From NCBI RefSeq assembly GCF_001742425.1, contig NZ_MJEH01000011.1, positions 124,001-188,000 of the forward strand: a stretch of DNA of 64,000 nt, read 5' to 3'. This DNA is from Bacillus solimangrovi. Lineage in GTDB: Bacteria > Bacillota > Bacilli > Bacillales > Bacillaceae_N. Position numbers and translations under genes: made by a program. Positions 44,524 to 54,097 of the stretch are shown piece by piece. The notes under the pieces are model-generated. The model was not told the DNA's origin, ran no database searches, and saw only the letters and a program-made list of their open reading frames with translations. Position 1 is the stretch's first letter. Every line of letters starts with the position of its first letter.

Positions 44524-45834
44524 TTATTGTAATGAACCAAGCAAATCTGCCACAGAACGGTACCAATCACGAACATCATATAGACCAATTCCGATAATAT
44601 CAAGATGGTCTACTGAGTGAAACTCTCCTATATGATTCCAAGTACCCTTTTGAGGATTCCCATTATAATATACTATCTCATCGGAAGAACCCAATGTAGG
44701 ACCATCCATGGAATTTGTATTCACTACACCATCATTTTCCCACCAGTCATGATTGATATTAATATCACCACTTTCAGAATATCCACCTAGAAAACTACTA
44801 GTTAAATAAAATATTGGGTTCATAAATAACTCTGGTTTATGATGCCCTGACCAAATGGATTCATATGATTGCTCTGTTGATACAGAAAAATAATATGTAT
44901 CTTCTTGAGCTCCTACCCAACTATTAAGCTCCATTGCCCCTTCTGGACTAGTATCCCACTCAGCTGTATCTTTCGTATCATACCAAATTGAACTATTGTA
45001 AACTTTTTCAGCATAATCCTCAAAAGATTCATCTACACCTCTTTTTAATCCCCATTGATCGAGTTTAAAATCATACAGGATACTATCTGTGTTTCCCGCC
45101 GAACTTGCAGCTAAAGCAATGATGTCTTTCGTCATTGGAAACAATCCATCTACTAATCTAGTTGCTGAAGATCCATCATGTGGAGAAGAAATAGTAAATA
45201 CACTACTAACTAACGATTCTTGTTCACTATCAAAAAGCGGAGACAATTGCTCAAGTTCTGTCAATTCTTGTTCTTGTATATTACCTTCTGCTAAAAGTTG
45301 TGTTAAGACACGAATGGTTTGTCCACCTAGACTATGACCTACTAAATGAACCTTGTTTATTTCACCCGTTTCTGGATTCATTTCTCCCCATTCTGGATAG
45401 AAACCTTCATAAGTTCTACCGTAGCGATCATGACCATGCTCTTTAGAATGGGCTTCCCCATAATCTACGGTACCACCTTTTATTTGTGCATATAGCTCAC
45501 TCGCTCGATCCCAATTACTTGAAAATGGACCAACAGCCGCAGTATGCGTTTCATAACCGTAATCATTTAAATCATCTTCAATATCAATTAGTCCTCCCCA
45601 ATATCGATAACCTAAAAACTCATCACGTCCCCAACCAACTAATCCGTGTACTAATATTATCGGATAATCGTTTGCACGAGAACTGAGAGATTTAGTATGG
45701 AGTAGATTTTGTGTTAACGGTTCTTGATTACTTAATTCACTTGCATTTGGCACTGAAGATTCTTGAGCTGAAGCATTGAATGGACCTAACAAACTCATCG
45801 ATACAACTATCCATAAAAAGAATAGCTTCTTCAT
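44524..45834 (-). CDS. Secreted lipase (alpha/beta hydrolase, family I.5-like)
   Basis: 436 residues. Signal peptide KKLFFLWIVVSMSLLGPFNASA is followed by YPIILVHGLVGWGRDEFLGYRYWGG, the oxyanion region of Bacillus/Staphylococcus lipases. The nucleophile elbow is GHSLGG with Ser168, and the acid and base lie in ENDGVVNTNS and VDHLDIIG. Thermoalkalophilic Geobacillus lipases have Ala in the first Gly of this elbow; here it is Gly. The start ATG at 45834 is 20 bases after the bacillolysin stop, so both form an operon; two in-frame starts nine and 12 bases upstream overlap the GGAGAG site. Confidence 0.9.
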   Translation of the reverse strand: MKKLFFLWIVVSMSLLGPFNASAQESSVPNASELSNQEPLTQNLLHTKSLSSRANDYPIILVHGLVGWGRDEFLGYRYWGGLIDIEDDLNDYGYETHTAAVGPFSSNWDRASELYAQIKGGTVDYGEAHSKEHGHDRYGRTYEGFYPEWGEMNPETGEINKVHLVGHSLGGQTIRVLTQLLAEGNIQEQELTELEQLSPLFDSEQESLVSSVFTISSPHDGSSATRLVDGLFPMTKDIIALAASSAGNTDSILYDFKLDQWGLKRGVDESFEDYAEKVYNSSIWYDTKDTAEWDTSPEGAMELNSWVGAQEDTYYFSVSTEQSYESIWSGHHKPELFMNPIFYLTSSFLGGYSESGDININHDWWENDGVVNTNSMDGPTLGSSDEIVYYNGNPQKGTWNHIGEFHSVDHLDIIGIGLYDVRDWYRSVADLLGSLQ

Positions 45835-45854
45835 GTTCTCCATCACTCTCCATA

Positions 45855-47447
45855 TTATTCATATACGCCAACGTTATCCCAAGCTACCCTTACTTCATCT
45901 GCAACACTCGTTCCGTATAGATCTTCTGCTGCCTGAATCAATGATTGACGAGCATATGCAAAGTCACTATTAGGAGTTAAATAGATTGTAAGAGCTCTGT
46001 AATAGACTTGTTCAGCTTTGGCTTGTCCTATAGCATTAATTGTAATGTAAGCAGCTTTATTCGGAATACCACTATTCGTGTGCGCTCCTCCATTGCTTAC
46101 ATAGTCGTCCATATGATCAGGTTGACCTAGTTGAGTAGGATCAGAAAAGCTTCGAATTGCACCACCCTTAACAAACAGATCTTCACCTAATAACCAATCT
46201 TCATTATCTACAAAATAACCAAAAACATCAGCAAAGGACTCATTTAATGCACCAGTTTGACCTTGATACCCAAAATCAGCAGTTGAATCAATCACAGCAT
46301 GTGTTAATTCGTGTCCAACTACATCATCTGCACTTGAAAAATCGGTATATGTGATTCCATCTCCATCACCATAGAGCATTTGATTACCATTCCATATTGC
46401 ATTATAGAAAGAGTTTCCATAATGAACCGTCGAAATGATATCAGAACCTTGATTATCATAACTTACTCTTCCAAACGTATCATAATAATAATCAAAAACT
46501 TCACCAGCGTAATAATGAGCATCTACTGCAGCCCTCTGACGCTCATCATCAAATACGTTATCACGATCTGCTACATATTCACCCGGCAAATTAGATGTTT
46601 GATTGCGAATATCAAATGTAGAAATAGCACCATTCATTGGCTTTGTCGTATCATATAAGATATAAGAATTTTTATTTTCATATGTATTAATTGATTTCGT
46701 ATCCCCTAATACACCGACACCTGTCCCCATAACTTCATGAACATTATTCTCAGCTTCGATAATTTCTCCATTCTCAGCATTTACCCATATATCCCAGTTT
46801 CCAGGGGAAGGATATGCAAATTGAAGTTGTACATGATAAGTGAGTAAGTAAGCTCCATTCTCATGATAAATAACTAATTCAGTAGACTCTTTTAGAGATT
46901 CAAATTCTTCATCATTTAATAACTCTACAGTGTTATTAGCTTTTTCTCGATCGATGTTAATATAATCCCATGCTACTTGCTTAGCATCTTTCTTTGAAAT
47001 ATCTTTTGTTTGTTTTATTTTATCTGGTGCATTTGGATGAAACTCTCCATTAATCGCAATAATTTCTCCATCCTTATTCACGTGAACGAGTATACGAGAC
47101 TGATCAATTCGTATATTTTGGATCTGAGGTTGATAACTATAATGTGTTATTCCAAGTTCATCCGTTTCAGCTGAGGTAAACTTTAATTTAGTATCGGGAT
47201 TGAACTTAAATAGATTTTCATTTACTTTAAAAAACTTACGAATATCGGCTTCATTTGTAACAATTTGATCAGTGAGTTTTCCTTTTAAAAACGTCGGACC
47301 ATTTAACTCTATTTTCATTATTGACTCTACTTCTGAGTTCAACTTCCAATCAGGGTTAGCTTCTGCACCAACAAATCCAGCTTGGCTCGTTAACAAGACT
47401 GTACTCAACGCAACTGTACTAAATGCTTTCTTCCAATTCTTCTTCAT
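45855..47447 (-). CDS. Bacillolysin (M4 thermolysin-like neutral protease), copy 1
   Basis: 530 residues, secreted zinc endopeptidase. Signal peptide, FTP and PepSY propeptide (to about 236) and a thermolysin-fold catalytic domain are complete. Zinc ligands His379, His383 (HELTH) and Glu403 (ALNESFAD), catalytic Glu380 and proton-donor His456 (HTNSGIPNKA) are present. ATG at 47447 has AGGAG eight bases before it; the frame extends seven codons upstream. The lipase gene follows in the same operon. The propeptide is close to the orphan one at 15.9 kb. Confidence 0.95.
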   Translation of the reverse strand: MKKNWKKAFSTVALSTVLLTSQAGFVGAEANPDWKLNSEVESIMKIELNGPTFLKGKLTDQIVTNEADIRKFFKVNENLFKFNPDTKLKFTSAETDELGITHYSYQPQIQNIRIDQSRILVHVNKDGEIIAINGEFHPNAPDKIKQTKDISKKDAKQVAWDYINIDREKANNTVELLNDEEFESLKESTELVIYHENGAYLLTYHVQLQFAYPSPGNWDIWVNAENGEIIEAENNVHEVMGTGVGVLGDTKSINTYENKNSYILYDTTKPMNGAISTFDIRNQTSNLPGEYVADRDNVFDDERQRAAVDAHYYAGEVFDYYYDTFGRVSYDNQGSDIISTVHYGNSFYNAIWNGNQMLYGDGDGITYTDFSSADDVVGHELTHAVIDSTADFGYQGQTGALNESFADVFGYFVDNEDWLLGEDLFVKGGAIRSFSDPTQLGQPDHMDDYVSNGGAHTNSGIPNKAAYITINAIGQAKAEQVYYRALTIYLTPNSDFAYARQSLIQAAEDLYGTSVADEVRVAWDNVGVYE

Positions 47448-47678
47448 TTTATTCACTCCTGTTGTCATTTTGAATCATTACGATTGTATGTGCTAAGATT
47501 AATATTTTCTCATCCCTACATGTTAGTCATTTGCTAAAATATAAGTTACGCTCAAGCTATTCATTATTGATCTTATGAAAGTTGATTTACTTAATCAAAA
47601 ATCTCTTAAGTTAACACGTAGGTGTAATAGATTACAATTAACATATTGAGTATATTTTTGTAAAATATAAAAATAAAA

Positions 47679-47713
47679 AAAGTGCAGTTGCCATATGACG
47701 ACAACTGCACTTT
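47679..47713 (-). terminator. Terminator of bacillolysin copy 2
   Basis: AAAGTGCAGTTG pairs perfectly with CAACTGCACTTT, with an A run (T run on the minus strand) at the proper end. It lies in the 366-base gap between the two protease genes, which holds no other gene. Confidence 0.85.
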
Positions 47714-47813
47714 AATTAATCCCAAGAACCTAACGTTCATTGCTACTTTCCGACAATTAATAGGTTCTCAATATCTAAGTACTAATGATAGTTAGAGTAA
47801 TAGAAACTGCTTC

Positions 47814-49688
47814 TTAATATACCCCTACACTATCCCAAGCTGCTGCTATTTCATCAGCAGTACTAGATCCATATAAATCTTCTGCAGATTGGATTAATGC
47901 TGCACGTGCATTGTCAAATTCACTATAAGGAGTTAAGTAAACAGTTAGAGCACGGTAATAAATTTGCTCTGCCTTAGATTTACCAATTGCATTGATTGTA
48001 TGGTAAGCAGCTTTGTTCGGGATACCACTATTGATGTGAACGCCACCCCAGTCTCCTTCTCTAGTGTTCGGTAATACTCTAAAGTTATCCATGTGAGCAG
48101 GTTGGTTATAATCAGTTGGGTCTGATAAGCTTCGTAGTGCATCGCCACTTCTGTTAGGAGTGTAAATATCCTCACCTAATAACCAATCTTCATCATCAAC
48201 GAAGTAACCAAAGACATCTGCAAAGGACTCGTTTAGTGCACCTGGTTGATTTTCATATACTAGGTCAGCAGTTGTATCAATAACCGCATGTGTTAATTCG
48301 TGTCCAACTACATCTTTTGATCCTGATAAATATGTGAATAATGAGCCATCACCATCACCGTAAATCATTTGATTACCTGTCCATCCAGCGTTATTGTAAT
48401 TTGATCCATAATGAACACTTGATGTAATATCTGCTCCACGGTCATCGTAACTTTCACGACCAAATGTATCGTAATAGTAATCAAATACTTCACCAGCATA
48501 GTAATGTGCATCTACTGCTGCTTTTTGACGCTCGTCAACAAACGTATTACCAGTATCTGTTACATAAGAACCCGGTAAATTGAATTGTCCACCACCAAAT
48601 AAATCAAACGTCTGAATAACACCATCCATTGGTTTTGTTGTATCGAATAAGTAATACGTATTATTGTATAGGAAAGTATTTAAAGATTTTGTATCACCTA
48701 ATACACCTGTTCCCGTTCCAGTAGAAGCAACTTCTTTTACTTTATTCGTAGCTTGTAGAACATCGCCATTTTCAGCATTTACCCAAATATCCCAGTTTCC
48801 TGGTTCAGGAATTGAAAATTGTAGTTCTACATGATAAGCCAACGTGTATTCTCCATCATCATGGAATACAACTAGTTCAGTAGTTTCAGTTAATGTGTCA
48901 AAATCATTACCTTCTAAATTATTTACTGTAATATCAGCTTCTGCGCGATCGATATTGATGTGATCCCATGCTGTTTCTCTCGCATCTTTCTTAGATATTT
49001 CTTTTGATTGTTTAACCTTTTTTGGTGCTTCTGGATGGAATTCACCATTAACTGCAACAATCTCACCAGCTTCATTTACGTGAACAATTACTTTCGATTG
49101 ATCAATTGGGATATCCTGAATATTAGGTTGGTAAGTATAATGTGTCATACCTAAATCATCAGTCTCTGATTGAATAAAGTCCATTTTATCTACAGAATTC
49201 ATTTTAAAGAATTCCTTGTTTGCTTTGAAAAACTCACGAACGTCACTTTCAGATTTTACTTTTTGTGCTGCAATTTTCCCATTTTTAGCTTTTTTGCCCT
49301 TCTGTCCTTTTTCACCTTTGTTTCCTTTAATAAATGTAGAACCTTTTTCTTTTACTTTCCACTTTGCTCCTGTTTGAGAATTGATCTTCCATGCAGAATC
49401 AACTTCTTCTGCTTCTTCAACTACTACTTCTTCAGCTGCTGCTTCTTCAGTTACTACTTCTTCAGCTGCCTCTTCTTCAGTTACTACTTCTTCAGCTGCC
49501 GCTTCTTCAGTTACTACTTCTTCAGCTGCTGCTTCTTCAGTTACTACTTCTTCAGTTACTACTTCTTCTTGAGCTTGAGCTGCTGCTTCTTTAAGTTCGC
49601 CTTCAGCACTAACAAATGCTGCTTGACTTGTTAATAAAGCTGTACTCAATGCAACTGTACCCAATTTTTTCTTCCAATTCCTTTTCAC
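47814..49688 (-). CDS. Bacillolysin (M4) with an acidic-repeat and Lys/Gly insertion in the pro-region, copy 2
   Basis: 624 residues, start GTG at 49688. After the signal peptide (LTSQAAFVSA) comes an unusual acidic tract (about 30-95) of EEVVTEEAAA repeats, then a basic stretch KGNKGEKGQKGKKAKNGK before the FTP domain. PepSY and the thermolysin domain follow: His463, Glu464, His467, Glu487 and proton-donor His551. The catalytic part is highly similar to copy 1. Extra pro-region segments add about 90 residues to the usual length; they may alter secretion or wall retention, which is unknown. Confidence 0.95.
   Translation of the reverse strand: MKRNWKKKLGTVALSTALLTSQAAFVSAEGELKEAAAQAQEEVVTEEVVTEEAAAEEVVTEEAAAEEVVTEEEAAEEVVTEEAAAEEVVVEEAEEVDSAWKINSQTGAKWKVKEKGSTFIKGNKGEKGQKGKKAKNGKIAAQKVKSESDVREFFKANKEFFKMNSVDKMDFIQSETDDLGMTHYTYQPNIQDIPIDQSKVIVHVNEAGEIVAVNGEFHPEAPKKVKQSKEISKKDARETAWDHINIDRAEADITVNNLEGNDFDTLTETTELVVFHDDGEYTLAYHVELQFSIPEPGNWDIWVNAENGDVLQATNKVKEVASTGTGTGVLGDTKSLNTFLYNNTYYLFDTTKPMDGVIQTFDLFGGGQFNLPGSYVTDTGNTFVDERQKAAVDAHYYAGEVFDYYYDTFGRESYDDRGADITSSVHYGSNYNNAGWTGNQMIYGDGDGSLFTYLSGSKDVVGHELTHAVIDTTADLVYENQPGALNESFADVFGYFVDDEDWLLGEDIYTPNRSGDALRSLSDPTDYNQPAHMDNFRVLPNTREGDWGGVHINSGIPNKAAYHTINAIGKSKAEQIYYRALTVYLTPYSEFDNARAALIQSAEDLYGSSTADEIAAAWDSVGVY
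49425..49568 (-). repeat. In-gene tandem repeat, 30-bp period (about 4.5 copies)
   Basis: The unit encodes EEVVTEEAAA in bacillolysin copy 2 (residues about 41-88). Copies differ by only one or two bases (for example GCTGCT versus GCTGCC), pointing to recent expansion or slippage. Confidence 0.85.
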
Positions 49689-50851
49689 ACTATCAACTCC
49701 CTTTCGAATATATGACTTATTGTAACAACATTACAAAATTATGACATGGGTTATCATCCCTAAATTTCAGTAAACTGCTATTTTTACTATAATTTAATCT
49801 ATTTTCTTCTACTTTAACCAATTAATATATAGCAGAAAATCATTTTACCAAAATTATAACTTTTCTAAACTACAACACTTAATTTCTATTACATACAATC
49901 ACAAAATTGTAAATAAAAGTTATTTTACCTTCTATTGTATATTCTCTTTATAATTGTATTTGTACAAAGATTTAGGTCGTTTATGCAATTTTTCCAGTAT
50001 AATATACCATTTACACTTCGCAAATAAACTTCATGCTTGTTATAAGAACACACCTTCCCTTTAATGTATTAAATCGTTAAATTTTTTTATATTATTATAC
50101 TTTTATATTTATTTATTCCAAGCTATTTACTTATAATTAATTATCAGATTTTTCTAATTCTTCATACGTATTCGAATAGGTCTTAATTACTATTATTTCA
50201 TAAACTAACATATTACCATCAAGTTCGAGTAAAAAATTAACATTTTTTTCGGGACTTTTGAATCACTTGGTAAAAATTTAATTTTATATAAAAATAAGTT
50301 AAATGTTATTTCATTTTGAATAGAATGATTAAATTACTTAAGTACCTGTATAAATATATATTAACTAAATTTTCTGAATATTATATATTTAAATATCATT
50401 TTAACATATTTCTTTTCTATTAAGCAGTATTTACACTATTTCTAACAGAAGAAAGCACACATAAAATAGTTAAAAAAACCCAATAATAACTTAACTACTT
50501 TATCTTAATCAGACACCATTGCTACTTACTTATCTAACCTTATATTAGATTAAACCTTCATTTTAGTTATATCACTAGTGTAATAACACTCATAAAAAAC
50601 GAATATGTGAATAGAAATACGTATCTCTTATTCAACATTTTCACCCTACTCATAGTAAACTCATATATTTTATATGTTTACATGTATTTATAAGAAAACT
50701 CACTCTATAACTTTGATAGTTGAAGAATTCTAAATGAAGAGGAAAGCTTGAGTCATCACACGATTAGTTCCACTACCTTAATAGAGGTTTATTAAAATCT
50801 CGAATGATAAAATCTTCATATAATTAATCTGTAGACAATTTTATTTTCCAT
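49689..50851. other. 1.16-kb AT-rich region without a gene
   Basis: No frame longer than a few tens of codons with a binding site was seen on either strand. It contains the promoter of bacillolysin copy 2 at its left end. The rest shows no recognisable repeat, RNA or operator. Confidence 0.5.
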
Positions 50852-50880
50852 AAAAAAAGAGAGTAGATTGCTCTACTCTC
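50852..50880 (-). terminator. Terminator of the alkyl sulfatase-like gene
   Basis: On the minus strand GAGAGTAGA pairs with TCTACTCTC across a 4-base loop, followed by seven T. Confidence 0.9.
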
Positions 50881-50916
50881 TCATCATTTTAAATTTTCTA
50901 TTCATCTATCAGTGGA

Positions 50917-52857
50917 TTATTTTGGTGTTACAATTGGGAAATTCCGATCAATTTCATCTAACGCTAACAAAAATAGATCCCATTTCGATTTGTCACCAAC
51001 AACTTTAATTGAGGCACTGTCTGGCTTCTCATTTGTTGTAACAAGTTCATATAACGTATCTTTTAACATTGTAACTGTAACGGCTGCTTCCCCAAGTCCT
51101 TTTGATATATATCTAAAGATGCCTCTTTTTACTTCCGTTGTTGCTGCTTCTTCTCGATCTGGAATGACAAAATTAATTTTAAAATCATAATTACCTGATA
51201 CTAATCCATCGAGTCTAATACTGAACATACTTAACACCTGTTCAAGTGACATAATATCTAACACATCACTTGTAATTGTGGAACGTTGAATTGGAATGAT
51301 GCTGTAACGTAACTCTTGAGCTCCCATCAAATATTCATTTCTCCAAGGCCCTGATTCAGCGATATATCCTAATTGCTCCAAAGCATCTGCACACAATAAT
51401 TTAGCTTCACGATTATTTGGGTTCGCGTAAATTACTTGTTTTGTCACTTCTGCTACCCATTGATATTCTCCTTCCCGAAAGGACTTTTTCGCCTTATCAA
51501 TAATTCTTTCTTCTCCACCCATATATTCAACATATTTTGTTGCGGATTCTTCTGGTAATAGCTTATTTAAGTCAACAGGATTTCCGTTATACCAGCCCAT
51601 ATATTTTTGATACACTGCCTTTGAATTATGATTCACAGTTCCATAAAAGGAACTGTTGTACCATTCCTTTCGCAAACTTTCTGGGAAATGCACTAGTCTT
51701 CCAACTTCTTCTAACGTAAATCCTTTATTGATTAATCGTAACGTTTGATCATTAATGTATTGATAAAGATCTCTTTGTTTTTCCATATAATCAATGCAAT
51801 ACTCTTGCCCATGTCGAGGCCAATTATGAACCTCAAAAACCGAGGTTAATGTATCACCGAACAAATCAATCGCCTGTTGAATGTATTTTGCCCAGGCTAC
51901 GGGATCGCGAACTTCTGCACCACGCAACGTATAAATGTTATGAAGTGTAGCAGTACAATTTTCAGCAATACATAATGATTGCTCCTCAGGCACATAAATA
52001 TTCATTTCTGCAGGTGCTTCAGTATCGGGAGTTAGTTGAAATTGCAACGTAACACCGTCTACACACTTTTCTACATACTTTTCATCATCAGAAAGTGTAA
52101 TTTCCTGAGCAGAATTTACAAGTGTCACTGTTCCAGAAGATACGTACTTTCCAATACCACTATCAACTTGCCCCTTCGCACCTCTAGGTAGCAGTTCACC
52201 ATACATATATAAACCTCTGCGTGTCATTGCTATCCCTGCAGTTACATTCTCTTCTAGCGCAGCATCTAAGAATCCACTTGGTGCAAAAATCTCAACACCT
52301 TCTGTCGCTCCACTTTCCAAAACACCCAAAACGCCTCCATAGTGATCAACGTGAGAGTGGGTGAAAATTACTGCACTTATTGGGATCACACCAAAGTGAC
52401 TGTTCACTAGTTGAATTGCTGCTTCGGCTGTTTCCTTTGACGTTAAGCAATCTATTATAATCCAACCTGTATCACCTCTTATGAGACTGAGGTTTGCAAG
52501 GTCAAACCCACGAACTTGGTATATCTTATTGGTTACTTGGTAAAGACCACAATGTAAGTTTAATTTTCCTTGCTCCCATAATTTTGGATGAACCGTATCT
52601 GGCATTTCATCTACTTCTAAGAATTCATAACGAGTTAAGTTCCATACGGGTAAGAGTGAACTCTTACTTTTGATAACAGGAAAAGGTACATCGACAAGCA
52701 TATTTTTTATTGCCCATTCCCGCTCAATTCCCAACCTTCCCCAATCTATTTTCTTATATTCTTCTTTATTTATTATCCTCGTTTTTAATGTGGCATTTTT
52801 CCTTAACAGATTTAATTCTATGTCTCTTTCTAACTCTCCATTTTCATTAACGCTCAT
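50917..52857 (-). CDS. Metallo-beta-lactamase-fold linear alkyl sulfatase (SdsA1/BDS1 type)
   Basis: 646 residues. The zinc motif THSHVDHYGG (His-x-His-x-Asp-His) is near residue 170; a helical dimerisation domain and a C-terminal SCP2-like domain (about 530-646) complete the alkyl sulfatase layout. Typical enzymes hydrolyse dodecyl sulfate to the alcohol; no signal peptide is visible here, so it would be cytoplasmic. ATG at 52857 follows TTAGGAGGTGGGCTT. It is 72 bases downstream of the ABC permease gene and may be in the same transcript. Confidence 0.85.
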   Translation of the reverse strand: MSVNENGELERDIELNLLRKNATLKTRIINKEEYKKIDWGRLGIEREWAIKNMLVDVPFPVIKSKSSLLPVWNLTRYEFLEVDEMPDTVHPKLWEQGKLNLHCGLYQVTNKIYQVRGFDLANLSLIRGDTGWIIIDCLTSKETAEAAIQLVNSHFGVIPISAVIFTHSHVDHYGGVLGVLESGATEGVEIFAPSGFLDAALEENVTAGIAMTRRGLYMYGELLPRGAKGQVDSGIGKYVSSGTVTLVNSAQEITLSDDEKYVEKCVDGVTLQFQLTPDTEAPAEMNIYVPEEQSLCIAENCTATLHNIYTLRGAEVRDPVAWAKYIQQAIDLFGDTLTSVFEVHNWPRHGQEYCIDYMEKQRDLYQYINDQTLRLINKGFTLEEVGRLVHFPESLRKEWYNSSFYGTVNHNSKAVYQKYMGWYNGNPVDLNKLLPEESATKYVEYMGGEERIIDKAKKSFREGEYQWVAEVTKQVIYANPNNREAKLLCADALEQLGYIAESGPWRNEYLMGAQELRYSIIPIQRSTITSDVLDIMSLEQVLSMFSIRLDGLVSGNYDFKINFVIPDREEAATTEVKRGIFRYISKGLGEAAVTVTMLKDTLYELVTTNEKPDSASIKVVGDKSKWDLFLLALDEIDRNFPIVTPK

Positions 52858-52929
52858 AAGCCCACCTCCTAAGATGTACTTCATTGTATGCGTCAATTCA
52901 ATAGAAATGTTTATCCATAAGTAGATCTT

Positions 52930-54087
52930 TTACTCATACTTAACTCTTTTCAACCCTATTCCAATGAAAGCGACTGCAAATGACATGAGGATTATAACAT
53001 TCGGTATGATATCAGCTACACGACTTCCTGCTGATATATGATTGAAACCTTTCATCGCCCATGTTTGTGGGATGAAGTTTGCGATAGTCTGCATAAATTC
53101 CGGAACTATTTCCAATGGCCAATAAACACCGCCTAGCATACACGTTGATACAATTACAATTGTTCCTATTGCTGATTGCTGCTCAACAGTGCGCACAATA
53201 CTAGCGAGGAACAACCCTAGCCCTACTACACATAGAATAAGTGCAGATACTAATATGATATTCGCAAATAAATCTCCCCAAACTACTTTAAACAATAATG
53301 ATGAAACGAACATGAGAATACCAAATTGTAACCAACCGATTAGGAAGAAGCTTAATAAATATCCACCAAGTAGTTGAACTTTTGATATAGGTGTAGCTAA
53401 TAACCGATACCAAATTCCCTCTTTGCGTGCTTCTAGAAAAACGCCTGTAACGCTTAACATCTCAAACATGACGAACATAATCGCAAAACCAGCTGCTCGT
53501 GCAGACATATTGCTTTGTTCACCCGTTTTATTGGTTTGAGCGATGTTTACTACCTCAATTCCTTCACCCAAAGAAGCAGTATTATCTGTCAAATCGCTAT
53601 AAAGTAATTCCCAATCTTCCGTATGATAATTGCTCCAAACGTTTGCTGCTGCTACATGTATAGAAATGTCTGTGATGGCATTAACGATTGTTTGTTCAAC
53701 TGCTTGAATGCTTAAAAAATCTGGTGAATAGTGAACATCAATGATAGGTTGATTATCCATCATCACTTCTTGAGCAAATCCTTTTGAGACGATAATCAAT
53801 CCAGTTAAAGATTTATCTCTCACTCGTTCAATCGCTTCTTCTCTTTCAAGCAATTCAATAGAAAACAGCCTATTTTGCTCAATATTTTCTTTAAACGTCT
53901 CTGATAATAGTGACTGATCTTCATCAACAAGTGCAAATAATGGTTTGGAGTACTGTTCATCACCAAACATACTACCGAAAATAAATGTAAACAAAATCGG
54001 CATAATAAACATTACAAAATACGAGCTAGGTTTCTTAAATACTTTTTTCAGTTCAATTAAGCAAATGCTCCACATCTTACTCATCAT
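52930..54087 (-). CDS. ABC-2 type permease, LnrN-like
   Basis: 385 residues. One N-terminal helix, a large extracellular loop (about 45-200) and five C-terminal helices (GFAIMFVMFEMLSVTGVFLEARKEGIWYRLLATP and on) match the ABC-2 permease pattern. It is third gene of an ATPase-permease-permease operon with 10-base gaps. The set resembles B. subtilis lnrLMN, which exports linearmycin-type polyenes, but the substrate here is unknown. Confidence 0.85.
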   Translation of the reverse strand: MMSKMWSICLIELKKVFKKPSSYFVMFIMPILFTFIFGSMFGDEQYSKPLFALVDEDQSLLSETFKENIEQNRLFSIELLEREEAIERVRDKSLTGLIIVSKGFAQEVMMDNQPIIDVHYSPDFLSIQAVEQTIVNAITDISIHVAAANVWSNYHTEDWELLYSDLTDNTASLGEGIEVVNIAQTNKTGEQSNMSARAAGFAIMFVMFEMLSVTGVFLEARKEGIWYRLLATPISKVQLLGGYLLSFFLIGWLQFGILMFVSSLLFKVVWGDLFANIILVSALILCVVGLGLFLASIVRTVEQQSAIGTIVIVSTCMLGGVYWPLEIVPEFMQTIANFIPQTWAMKGFNHISAGSRVADIIPNVIILMSFAVAFIGIGLKRVKYE

Positions 54088-54097
54088 CCACTCTCCC

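Noticed and set aside
49425-49568. Regular 30-bp repeats resembling a CRISPR array
   Set aside because: Units are directly joined without unique spacers and are in frame inside the bacillolysin gene, encoding an acidic repeat.
49170-49634. Long open frames antisense to the bacillolysin pro-region
   Set aside because: Low-complexity mirror of the acidic repeat (Phe/Ser/Cys or Leu-rich); no start site with a binding sequence.
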